In this document: positions 29,834-37,600 of the stretch, piece after piece
Layout of the letters: each line of letters begins with the position of its first letter
Numbering within the stretch: position 1 is the first letter of the stretch
Assembly (NCBI RefSeq): GCF_004005865.1
Contig: NZ_SACN01000001.1
Span: 372,001-436,000, forward strand
DNA: 64,000 nt
Source: Sphingomonas crocodyli
GTDB lineage: Bacteria > Pseudomonadota > Alphaproteobacteria > Sphingomonadales > Sphingomonadaceae
Reading direction: 5' to 3'
Notes under the pieces: generated by a model
What the model saw: only the letters and a program-made list of their open reading frames with translations
Database searches by the model: none
Told to the model about the DNA's origin: nothing
Position numbers and translations under genes: made by a program

Positions 29834-30703
29834 ATGCCCCCCAGACCGCCAGCCAAGCCGCCGAGTTCGTCGACCCGTTCCGCCCCCCGTCCGAAGCTGG
29901 GCCGTCGGCAGGCGCGGGGCGTGCAGGCCGCATCGGCCAATCCGCATCCCGCGCGCGCCGCAGCCGCCGCGAAGGGATCGAAGGAACCGCAGCGTATCGC
30001 GAAGCTGCTCGCGCGTTCGGGCGTCGCGTCGCGCCGTGAGATCGAACGGATGATCGCTGAGGGTCGCGTCGCGATCAACGGCGAGGTGATCGATACGCCC
30101 GCGACCCTGCTGACCTCGCTCAACGGTGTGACGGTGGACGGCAAGCAGGTCGAGGCGCCGCGTCCGACCCGGTTGTTCCTCTATCACAAGCCCGCCGGGC
30201 TGCTGACCGCAGAGCGCGATCCCAAGGGGCGACCGACCATCTATGACAAGCTGCCCGCCGGCCTGCCGCGGGTGATGCCGGTCGGGCGGCTCGATCTCAA
30301 CACCGAGGGGCTGTTGCTGCTAACGACCGATGGCGAGTTCAAGCGCCAGCTCGAACTGCCCTCCACCGGGGTTCAGCGCAGCTATCGCGCGCGCGCCTTC
30401 GGCAACGTCACCCAGGAACAGCTCGAGGATCTGATCGAGGGGATCGAGATCGACGGCGTCCGCTATGGCGCGATCGACGCCAATCTGGAACGGCGGACGG
30501 GTGCCAACACCTGGATCGAAATGAAGTTGAAGGAAGGCAAGAATCGCGAAGTGCGCCGGGTGCTGGAGCATCTGGGCCTGCGCGTCTCGCGGTTGATCCG
30601 CACCGCCTACGGCCCGTTCCCGCTTGCCGATCTGCCGGTGGGCGAGGTGGTCGAAATCCGCCAGCACGATCTGGTCGCTTTCAGGAAAACGCTGGATAAA
30701 TGA
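29834..30703 (+). CDS. rluB: RluB/RsuA-family pseudouridine synthase
   Basis: A 289 aa enzyme. An N-terminal basic, Pro/Ala-rich extension of about 50 residues precedes an S4 domain (RIAKLLARSGVASRREIERM) and the catalytic domain with VGRLDLNTEGLLLLT and EGKNREVRRVLEHLG. The target is most likely U2605 of 23S rRNA (RluB), but RsuA- or RluE-like specificity cannot be excluded. It overlaps rsmD by four bases. Confidence 0.9.
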   Translation: MPPRPPAKPPSSSTRSAPRPKLGRRQARGVQAASANPHPARAAAAAKGSKEPQRIAKLLARSGVASRREIERMIAEGRVAINGEVIDTPATLLTSLNGVTVDGKQVEAPRPTRLFLYHKPAGLLTAERDPKGRPTIYDKLPAGLPRVMPVGRLDLNTEGLLLLTTDGEFKRQLELPSTGVQRSYRARAFGNVTQEQLEDLIEGIEIDGVRYGAIDANLERRTGANTWIEMKLKEGKNREVRRVLEHLGLRVSRLIRTAYGPFPLADLPVGEVVEIRQHDLVAFRKTLDK

Positions 30704-31233
30704 GAATCATCGCAGGGGAATGGCGCGGCCGATCGCTGATCGCGCCCGAAGGAAAAGCGACCCGCCCGACCGCCGACCGAACACGCGAGGCCCTGTTTTC
30801 GATGCTCGCGAGCCGGGTCGGCAGTTTCGAAGGGCTGCGCGTCGCCGATGTCTGTGCGGGAACCGGCGCGTTGGGCCTTGAGGCATTGTCGCGCGGTGCC
30901 GCGCACTGCACCTTCGTCGAGCGCGATCGCGCTGCGGTGGATGCTCTGAAAGCCAATATCGCCAAGATCGGCGCCGATGCCGAGGCGAAGGCCGAAGTGC
31001 GCGCGATCGCGGCGGAAAGCTTTACCGGTGGTTCCTACGATCTCGTCCTGATCGATCCGCCTTATGGCACCGGGCTGGCGCAGAAGATCCTGCCGAAGAT
31101 CGGCGTCGCGCCGGGCGGCTGGGTGAGCATCGAAACCGCCAAGGGTGAGGCCGTCACGGTTCCCGGCTTCGAATCGGTGGTCGAACGGGTTCACGGCAAG
31201 GCGATGCTGACATTGTTGAGGGCTGAGGCATGA
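30700..31233 (+). CDS. rsmD: 16S rRNA (guanine-966-N2)-methyltransferase
   Basis: A 177 aa SAM-dependent methyltransferase for G966 of 16S rRNA. The N-terminal MRIIAGEWRGRSL, the SAM loop VADVCAGTGALGLEALSRGA and the catalytic LIDPPYGTG are all present. It is coupled to rluB by an ATGA overlap, and its stop overlaps the TonB receptor start in the same way, giving a three-gene run. Confidence 0.95.
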   Translation: MRIIAGEWRGRSLIAPEGKATRPTADRTREALFSMLASRVGSFEGLRVADVCAGTGALGLEALSRGAAHCTFVERDRAAVDALKANIAKIGADAEAKAEVRAIAAESFTGGSYDLVLIDPPYGTGLAQKILPKIGVAPGGWVSIETAKGEAVTVPGFESVVERVHGKAMLTLLRAEA

Positions 31234-33200
31234 GTGCCACGTTGGCGGCGCTGCTGGCCGCGCAGGAGATCGTCGTCACCGGCCAAGGGCTCGGCGCGAC
31301 CAAGGGCGATGCGGCGTTCGATGTCGTCTCGATCGATCGCAACCGGATCGAGACGAGCGCGAGCGGACGGATGGAAGACATTCTGCGCGACGCCGCGGGC
31401 TTCCAGCAGTTTCGCCGGTCGGATTCGCGCTCGGCGCACCCGACCAGCCAGGGCGCGACTTTGCGCGGGCTTGGCGGCAACGCCTCGACGCGCGCGCTCG
31501 TGCTGCTGGATGGCGTGCCGATGGTCGATCCCTTCGGCGGGTGGATCGGCTGGGCGGCACTCGATCCCGCGCGGATCGGCCATATCCGCGTTACGCGCGG
31601 CGGCGGCACCGGCGCATCCGGGCCGGGCGCACTGGCGGGCACGATCGAGCTGACGAGTGCGAGGCCCGATCAGATCGGGCCGGTCAGCGCCTCGATCGCT
31701 TATGGCAGTCGCGATTCGATCGATGCCGATGCCACGGTCGGCCTGAAGCTGGCGGGCGGCTATGCGATATTGTCGGCGGGCCATGCGCAGGGCGACGGCT
31801 TCATTCCGATCATCGAGCAGCAGCGCGGGATCGTCGATCGGGCCGCGCGCTATCGCCAGAGCCGGGCGTCGGCGCGCGCGGTGATGTCGCTGGGCGAGAC
31901 GACCGAGCTGCAGGCCAATGGCAGCGTACTGGTTGATCGGCGCGATCGCGGTCTGCCGGGCACCGGCAACGGTAATCTTGCGGTGGACAGCAGCCTGCGC
32001 CTCGTCGGGCGCGGCGATTGGGCGTGGGAGGCGGCGAGCTGGCTGCAACTGCGCGAATTCTCCAGCGGTTTCGCCGCCGCCAATGCGGTGCGCACCACGG
32101 TCAACCGCTCGCTCGATCAATATCGCGTGCCGGCGACCGGCTATGGCGGGCGCTTCGAAATCCGTCCGCCGCTGGGTGACCAGCTGACGTTGCGCCTCGG
32201 TGGCGATGCGCGGCGCGTGACGGGGCGCACGCAGGAGACGGTGCTGGCCACCGGCGTCGATCGGCGCGCCGGCGGGCGGCAGGATGTGCTGGGCGCCTTC
32301 GCCGATGCGAGTTTCGAGGCCGATCCCAAGCTGGTGCTGACCGCCAGCGGACGGTTCGATCACTGGTCGATCGATCATGGCTATATCAGCGAGTTTTCCC
32401 CGGTCACCGGCCTGCCCACCGCCAATGGCCGCCCCTTCGCCGATCGATCGGGCGACGAGACGACCGCGCGCGGGGGCATCGCCTGGTCGCCGCTGGGCGC
32501 GCTGACGGTGCGGGGCGCGGCCTATACCGGCTGGCGCCTGCCGACCCTCAACGAACTGTACCGTCCGTTCCGCGCGGGAAATGACAGCACGCAGGCCAAT
32601 GCCGCGCTTCAGCCCGAACGGGTGAAGGGCATCGACGGCGGTTTCGATTTCCATCCGCTGCCCGGCTGGCGGATGGGCGTGACCGTGTTCGAAAACCGGC
32701 TTGAGGATGCGATCGCCAACGTCACGGTCGCGGCGAACACGCGCCAGCGCCAGAATCTCGACGCGATCCGATCGCGCGGGATCGAGCTGGATGCCGAGGC
32801 GAGCTGGCGCGAATGGCATGGCATGATCAGCTGGTCGCACACATCGGCGAAGGTGCGCGGCAAGGGCGCGGCGCTCGCGCTCGATGGCATGCGCCCGGCG
32901 CAGACCCCGCGCGATCAGGGGAGTGCGACGCTCGAATGGCGGCGCGCCGGTTTCCGCGCGGCGACGACGGTGCGCTATGTCGGCAAGCAGTTTGAGGATG
33001 ATCTCAACCGCCTGACTCTCGACGATGCGGTGACGGTCGACGCCGTGATCGGCGTGCCGATCGGACGCGGCTTCACGGCAGAGCTGCGTGCCGAGAATCT
33101 CGGCAATGCGCGGATCGAAGCGACACGATCGACCGATGGCCTCATCGAACGCGCGACCCCGCGCACGCTCTGGTTCGCTCTGCGCTACGCGGCGCGTTGA
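31230..33200 (+). CDS. TonB-dependent outer-membrane receptor (656 aa)
   Basis: A 656 aa receptor. A very short hydrophobic start (MSATLAALLAAQ) is followed by the TonB box EIVVTGQGL. The plug domain (LRDAAGFQQFRRSDSR, TLRGLGGNASTRALVLLDGV) and a 22-strand-type barrel ending LWFALRYAAR follow. The plug matches BtuB/CirA-like receptors more than the large sphingomonad receptors. The signal peptide is unusually short. The ATG overlaps the rsmD stop. The substrate is unknown. Confidence 0.9.
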   Translation: MSATLAALLAAQEIVVTGQGLGATKGDAAFDVVSIDRNRIETSASGRMEDILRDAAGFQQFRRSDSRSAHPTSQGATLRGLGGNASTRALVLLDGVPMVDPFGGWIGWAALDPARIGHIRVTRGGGTGASGPGALAGTIELTSARPDQIGPVSASIAYGSRDSIDADATVGLKLAGGYAILSAGHAQGDGFIPIIEQQRGIVDRAARYRQSRASARAVMSLGETTELQANGSVLVDRRDRGLPGTGNGNLAVDSSLRLVGRGDWAWEAASWLQLREFSSGFAAANAVRTTVNRSLDQYRVPATGYGGRFEIRPPLGDQLTLRLGGDARRVTGRTQETVLATGVDRRAGGRQDVLGAFADASFEADPKLVLTASGRFDHWSIDHGYISEFSPVTGLPTANGRPFADRSGDETTARGGIAWSPLGALTVRGAAYTGWRLPTLNELYRPFRAGNDSTQANAALQPERVKGIDGGFDFHPLPGWRMGVTVFENRLEDAIANVTVAANTRQRQNLDAIRSRGIELDAEASWREWHGMISWSHTSAKVRGKGAALALDGMRPAQTPRDQGSATLEWRRAGFRAATTVRYVGKQFEDDLNRLTLDDAVTVDAVIGVPIGRGFTAELRAENLGNARIEATRSTDGLIERATPRTLWFALRYAAR

Positions 33201-33204
33201 GCCG

Positions 33205-33226
33205 AAAGTTTCCTATAGGAAACTTT
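33205..33226. promoter_or_regulatory. Perfect 22 bp palindrome upstream of the dctA-like gene
   Basis: AAAGTTTCCTA is followed directly by its exact reverse complement with no loop, five bases after the TonB receptor stop and about 90 bases upstream of the carrier gene. The lack of a loop makes it a poor terminator, although TT follows. It is best read as an operator for a symmetric dimeric regulator. Confidence 0.5.
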
Positions 33227-33314
33227 TTGCAGGTCGGGTTCGCTGGGTTCGTTGCGGCCTTCTGCAACGACGAAGGATGGTGACAGCGGTAGATCGCCGC
33301 GTCATCAAGCAGCA

Positions 33315-34592
33315 ATGAAGATCGACACCGACGCTCCGCCACCCGTGCGGCCGCCTTTCTATCGCTCGCTTTATGCGCAGGTGCTGGTGGCGATCGCTCT
33401 GGGCATCGCGCTCGGCCATTTCGCGCCCGATGTCGGCGCCAGCCTGAAGCCGCTGGGCGACGCCTTCATCAAGCTGGTGAAGATGATCATCGCGCCGGTC
33501 ATCTTCCTGACCGTCGTGACCGGCATTGCGGGGCTCGGCCATCTGGGCGATCTCGGCCGCGTCGCGGGCAAGACCTTCGGCTATTTCCTGGTGATGTCGA
33601 CGCTGGCGCTGATCGTCGGCCTCGTCGTTGCCAATCTCGTCCAGCCGGGCGCGGGCCTCCACATCGCGCCCGCCAGCCTCGATGCCAGCCATGTCGCCGA
33701 TTATGCGGCCAAGGCGCATGATCAGACGATGGTCGGCTTCCTGACGGGGATCATTCCGACCACGCTGGTCTCCGCGATTGCCGACGGCGACATATTGCAG
33801 GTGCTGTTCGTCGCGATCCTGTTCGGGATCGCGCTGTCGCTGTCGGGGGAGGTTGGGGCGCCGATCCTCGATCTGTTCGAACGGCTTGCGCAGGTGGTGT
33901 TCCGCCTTGTCGCGATCCTGATGAAGGCGGCGCCGATCGGCGCGTTCGGCGCGATGGCGTTCACGATCGGCAAGTTCGGGCTGGGCACACTCGTCAATCT
34001 GGGCGGGCTGGTCGCCTGCTTCTACCTGACGTCCTTGTTCTTCGTGATCGTGATCCTGGGCGCGGTCGCCGCCGCTTCGGGCTTCTCGATCCTGAAGCTG
34101 ATCGCCTATCTGAAGGACGAACTGCTGCTGGTGCTGGGCACCTCCTCATCCGAAAGCGCGCTGCCGCTGCTGCTGGAGAAGATGGAGCGCGCGGGCGCAT
34201 CGAAGCCCGTCGTCGGGCTGGTCGTGCCGACCGGCTATTCGTTCAACCTCGACGGCACCAACATCTACATGACGCTCGCGGCGCTCTTCATCGCGCAGGC
34301 GTGCGACGTCGATTTGACGCTGGGGCAGCAGATCAGCCTGCTGCTCGTCGCGATGATTTCGTCGAAGGGCGCGGCGGGGGTGACGGGCGCGGGGTTCATT
34401 ACTTTGGCCGCCACCTTGTCGATCGTGCCGTCGGTGCCGGTGGCGGGCATGGCGCTCATTCTGGGCGTTGATCGCTTCATGTCCGAATGCCGCAGCCTCA
34501 CCAATTTCGTCGGCAATGCCGTTGCCACGATCGTGGTCGCCCGGTGGGAAGGCGCGTTGGATCGCGACAAACTCAAGGCCGCGCTTGGCTGA
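33315..34592 (+). CDS. dctA: DctA-like dicarboxylate/amino acid:cation symporter
   Basis: A 425 aa inner-membrane carrier of the DAACS family. It has the signatures [20 protein letters not shown] and [20 protein letters not shown], and [20 protein letters not shown], which form the substrate and cation site. These fit C4-dicarboxylate carriers (DctA) best; a glutamate/aspartate carrier is the alternative. The start at 33315 gives the normal short N-terminus. It is 33 bases upstream of a LytS-like kinase gene, so that pair may control it. Confidence 0.9.
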   Translation: MKIDTDAPPPVRPPFYRSLYAQVLVAIALGIALGHFAPDVGASLKPLGDAFIKLVKMIIAPVIFLTVVTGIAGLGHLGDLGRVAGKTFGYFLVMSTLALIVGLVVANLVQPGAGLHIAPASLDASHVADYAAKAHDQTMVGFLTGIIPTTLVSAIADGDILQVLFVAILFGIALSLSGEVGAPILDLFERLAQVVFRLVAILMKAAPIGAFGAMAFTIGKFGLGTLVNLGGLVACFYLTSLFFVIVILGAVAAASGFSILKLIAYLKDELLLVLGTSSSESALPLLLEKMERAGASKPVVGLVVPTGYSFNLDGTNIYMTLAALFIAQACDVDLTLGQQISLLLVAMISSKGAAGVTGAGFITLAATLSIVPSVPVAGMALILGVDRFMSECRSLTNFVGNAVATIVVARWEGALDRDKLKAALG

Positions 34593-34625
34593 CAGGAGCG
34601 GTAGCATCGGTTAAGAAACGACCCG

Positions 34626-35735
34626 ATGTCGCTCCTTACCCCCAGCAAGCAGCCCTTCTTCGCCGACAAGAACAAGGCGTTCTGGACGCTCCAGTCGGCT
34701 GGCTGGACCGGTTATTTCGTGCTCCGCACCCTGGGCGGCATCGCGAACAATATGGGCCTGTTGTTCATCGTGCCGACCGCGCTGACCACGGCGACCGGCT
34801 ATTCGCTGACCCTGCTGATGGCGTCCGCCTATCGACGGTTGATCCGGCAGAAGCCGATCATCACCTGGGGCGTATCGATCGTCCTGCTGGTGTTCGCCTC
34901 CGCGATGTTCTCGTCGATCGAGACCTGGGCGCATGCGACCTTCTATCGCCCGCGCGAGATGCCGGAGGGGGTCCAGTTCTTCGGCGCGATCCTGCTCGAT
35001 TTCGCGCTGCTCGCGGCCTGGTCGTCGCTCTATTACGGCATCAATTTCTACCTGCTGCTCGAAGAACAATCGGATCGTGTCGAGCGGCTGGAAAATCAGG
35101 CGTCGTCGGCGCAGCTGGCGATGCTGCGCTATCAGCTCAACCCGCATTTCCTGTTCAACACGCTCAATTCGATCTCGACCTTGGTGCTGCTGAAGGAGAC
35201 GCAGCGCGCGAACACGATGCTGTCGCGCCTCAGCTCCTTTTTGCGCTATACGCTGGCCAACGAACCTTCGGGGACGGTGAGCCTCGCGCAGGAGGTCGAG
35301 ACGCTGAAACTCTACCTCGATATCGAAAAGATGCGGTTCGAGGATCGGCTGCGCGCCCATTTCGAGGTCGATCCTGCGGCGGCCGAGGCGCGGCTGCCCT
35401 CGCTGCTGCTCCAGCCGCTCGTCGAGAATGCGATCAAATATGCCGTGACGCCGATGGAAGACGGCGCGGACATCAATGTCGAGGCGCGTGTCGCAGGAAT
35501 TGAACCCGATCGCAGGCTGATCGTTACGGTCAGTGATACTGGGCCGGGCTTGAACGATCTGACGGCCAGACCCAGCTATTCAACCGGCGTCGGACTGGCG
35601 AACATTCGCGACAGACTGGCGCAGGCTTATGGTGCGGACCATCGTTTTGAGGTCCAAACGGATCGGGAGGAAGGGTTCGGTGTCCTCATCGACATCCCCC
35701 TCCAGACGCGTGAACAGCTTAGGGACGTTGCATGA
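34626..35735 (+). CDS. LytS/YehU-type sensor histidine kinase
   Basis: A 369 aa membrane kinase with about four N-terminal membrane helices, a short coiled coil, then a His_kinase domain with the phospho-acceptor in RYQLNPHFLFNTLNSI and an ATP-binding domain (LLQPLVENAIKYAV, then STGVGLANIRDRL). The stop overlaps the response regulator start by four bases. The signal is unknown; closeness to the dctA-like gene suggests it senses a carboxylate or amino acid. Confidence 0.92.
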   Translation: MSLLTPSKQPFFADKNKAFWTLQSAGWTGYFVLRTLGGIANNMGLLFIVPTALTTATGYSLTLLMASAYRRLIRQKPIITWGVSIVLLVFASAMFSSIETWAHATFYRPREMPEGVQFFGAILLDFALLAAWSSLYYGINFYLLLEEQSDRVERLENQASSAQLAMLRYQLNPHFLFNTLNSISTLVLLKETQRANTMLSRLSSFLRYTLANEPSGTVSLAQEVETLKLYLDIEKMRFEDRLRAHFEVDPAAAEARLPSLLLQPLVENAIKYAVTPMEDGADINVEARVAGIEPDRRLIVTVSDTGPGLNDLTARPSYSTGVGLANIRDRLAQAYGADHRFEVQTDREEGFGVLIDIPLQTREQLRDVA

Positions 35736-36535
35736 CGATCAGAACCATTCTCGTCGATGACGAGCCGCTGGCCATCCAGGGCCTGCAACTGAGGCTTCAA
35801 CCGCACGAGGATGTCGAAATCATCGAGACCTGCCTGAATGGCCGTGAAGCCATCAGAGCGATCAAAACGCACAAGCCCGATCTCGTCTTCCTCGACATCC
35901 AGATGCCGGGCTTTGACGGTTTTTCGGTGATCCAGGGCCTCATGGAGGTCGAACCCCCGCTCTTCGTCTTCGTGACCGCCTATCAGGATCATGCGATCCG
36001 CGCGTTCGAAGCGCAGGCGGTCGATTATCTGCTCAAGCCCGTCGACGAACAGCGGCTCGCCGCGACGCTCGATCGCGTGCGCCAGCGCCTCGCCGAGAAG
36101 AAGGGGCATGAGGAGGCCGGTCGCCTCAAGGAAGTGCTGGCCGAGGTCGCGCCCGACGCGGTCGAGACTCTGGCCGACAGCGCGGACGATGCGCCCGCCG
36201 CCAACCGCTTCGAAAAGCTGATCAACATCAAGGATCGCGGCAAGATCTTCCGCGTCGATGTCGACACGATCGAACGGATCGATGCCGCCGGCGATTATAT
36301 GTGCATCTACACGGGCGATAACACGCTGATCCTGCGCGAAACGATGAAGGATCTGGAAAAGCGGCTCGATCCGCGCCGTTTTCAGCGCGTCCACCGCTCG
36401 ACCATCGTCAATCTCGATCTGGTCAAGCAGGTGAAACCGCACACCAACGGCGAATGTTTCCTGGTGCTCGATTCGGGGGCACAGGTGAAGGTCAGCCGGT
36501 CCTATCGCGAAGTCGTGGCGCGCTTCGTCCATTGA
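35732..36535 (+). CDS. LytTR-family response regulator
   Basis: A 267 aa regulator. The receiver domain has DDEP near the N-terminus, the phospho-acceptor in LVFLDIQMPG (about Asp 55) and the lysine in YLLKPVDEQRL. The C-terminal LytTR DNA-binding domain has RGKIFRVDVDTIERIDAAGD and FQRVHRSTIVNL. It is translationally coupled to the kinase. LytTR proteins bind paired direct-repeat sites; none could be assigned here. Confidence 0.93.
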   Translation: MTIRTILVDDEPLAIQGLQLRLQPHEDVEIIETCLNGREAIRAIKTHKPDLVFLDIQMPGFDGFSVIQGLMEVEPPLFVFVTAYQDHAIRAFEAQAVDYLLKPVDEQRLAATLDRVRQRLAEKKGHEEAGRLKEVLAEVAPDAVETLADSADDAPAANRFEKLINIKDRGKIFRVDVDTIERIDAAGDYMCIYTGDNTLILRETMKDLEKRLDPRRFQRVHRSTIVNLDLVKQVKPHTNGECFLVLDSGAQVKVSRSYREVVARFVH

Positions 36536-36582
36536 CCTTGGCATTGATCCCGGCATTGACCCGGCAAGGCTAACATCTCATT

Positions 36583-36611
36583 CGGGCGGCGACCTTTAAG
36601 GGAGCCGCCCG
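36583..36611 (+). promoter_or_regulatory. Hairpin abutting the start codon of the CitE-like gene
   Basis: CGGGCGGC and GCCGCCCG form an 8-base perfect GC stem with a 13-base loop containing the AAGGGA ribosome binding site. The right arm ends one base before the ATG at 36612. When folded it would limit ribosome access, so translation of the downstream gene could be structure-controlled. Confidence 0.4.
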
Positions 36612-37460
36612 ATGACCATCCGCCCGCGCCGCAGCGCGCTCTACATGCCCGCATCGAACCTGCGCGCGATCGAGAAAGCCAAAAGCCTCGATTGCGACGT
36701 CGTGATCCTCGATCTCGAGGATGCGGTGGCGCCCGACATGAAGGCCGAAGCGCGCGCCAATGCGGTCGCGGCGGTGAAGGCGGGCGGCTTCGGGACGCGC
36801 GAACTGGTGATCCGCGTCAACGCGCTCGATACCGAATGGGGCGCGGCCGATTTGGCCGCCGCCGCAGGTTCGGGCGCAGACGCGGTGCTCGCGCCCAAGG
36901 TGTCGAGCGCCGAGGAAGTCGGCCGCTATCATGCGGCTTTGTCCTCCGCGCCGGCGATGGGCTTCTGGTCGATGATCGAAACGACCCGCGCGATCTTCCG
37001 GCTCGATGCGATTGCCGAAGCTTCGGCGGCGCGTCCCGCCTGCTGGGTGCTGGGCACGAACGATCTCGCCAAGGAAATGGGCGCCAAGCTGACGGTCGAT
37101 CGCGCGCCCTTCCTGGGCATGATGGGCCTCGCCGTCGCGGCGGCGAAGGGGCATGGCGTCGGCGTGATCGACGGCGTCTATAATGTCCTCGACGATCAGG
37201 AGGGGCTGGAGGCGCAGTGCCGCCAGGCGAAGATCTTCGGCTTCGATGGCAAGAGCCTGATCCACCCCAAGCAGGTCGAGCCCGCCAATCGCCTGTTCGG
37301 CCCCTCGGAGGAGGAGATTGCCTGGGCCGAGGCTGCGATTGCGGGCTTCGCTGCGCCCGAAAATGCCGGCAAGGGCGCAATCAGGGTCGGCGGCGAAATG
37401 GTCGAACGGCTGCACCTTGCTGAAGCCGAACGCATCGTCGCAATGGCGAAAAGTAGCTAG
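36612..37460 (+). CDS. HpcH/HpaI aldolase, CitE-like lyase
   Basis: A 282 aa TIM-barrel lyase of the CitE-like group. It has RRSALYMPASNLRAIEKAKS, VILDLEDAVAPDMKAEAR with metal ligands, ELVIRVNALDTEWG, and FDGKSLIHPKQVEPAN near the end. Relatives cleave malyl-CoA, citramalyl-CoA or beta-methylmalyl-CoA. Without neighbours from an acyl-CoA pathway, the exact substrate cannot be fixed; a citramalyl-CoA or malyl-CoA lyase is likely. Confidence 0.88.
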   Translation: MTIRPRRSALYMPASNLRAIEKAKSLDCDVVILDLEDAVAPDMKAEARANAVAAVKAGGFGTRELVIRVNALDTEWGAADLAAAAGSGADAVLAPKVSSAEEVGRYHAALSSAPAMGFWSMIETTRAIFRLDAIAEASAARPACWVLGTNDLAKEMGAKLTVDRAPFLGMMGLAVAAAKGHGVGVIDGVYNVLDDQEGLEAQCRQAKIFGFDGKSLIHPKQVEPANRLFGPSEEEIAWAEAAIAGFAAPENAGKGAIRVGGEMVERLHLAEAERIVAMAKSS

Positions 37461-37600
37461 GCGAGCAGAAAATCCGGAGCATTTTCATAAGATTATCCGG
37501 CTTCCCCCACTTATGTGCTCCGTGATACACTTGCGCTAACGACAATGGCCTGTTGGAGGGGGAGACGGGCAGCGGGTCTCAGAATCCGGGTCGCAGCCTT

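Noticed and set aside
37461..37600. A 64 aa frame from the ATG at 37545, overlapping the start of the PAS kinase
   Set aside because: It is Arg-rich, runs into the kinase coding region in another frame, and has no ribosome binding site.
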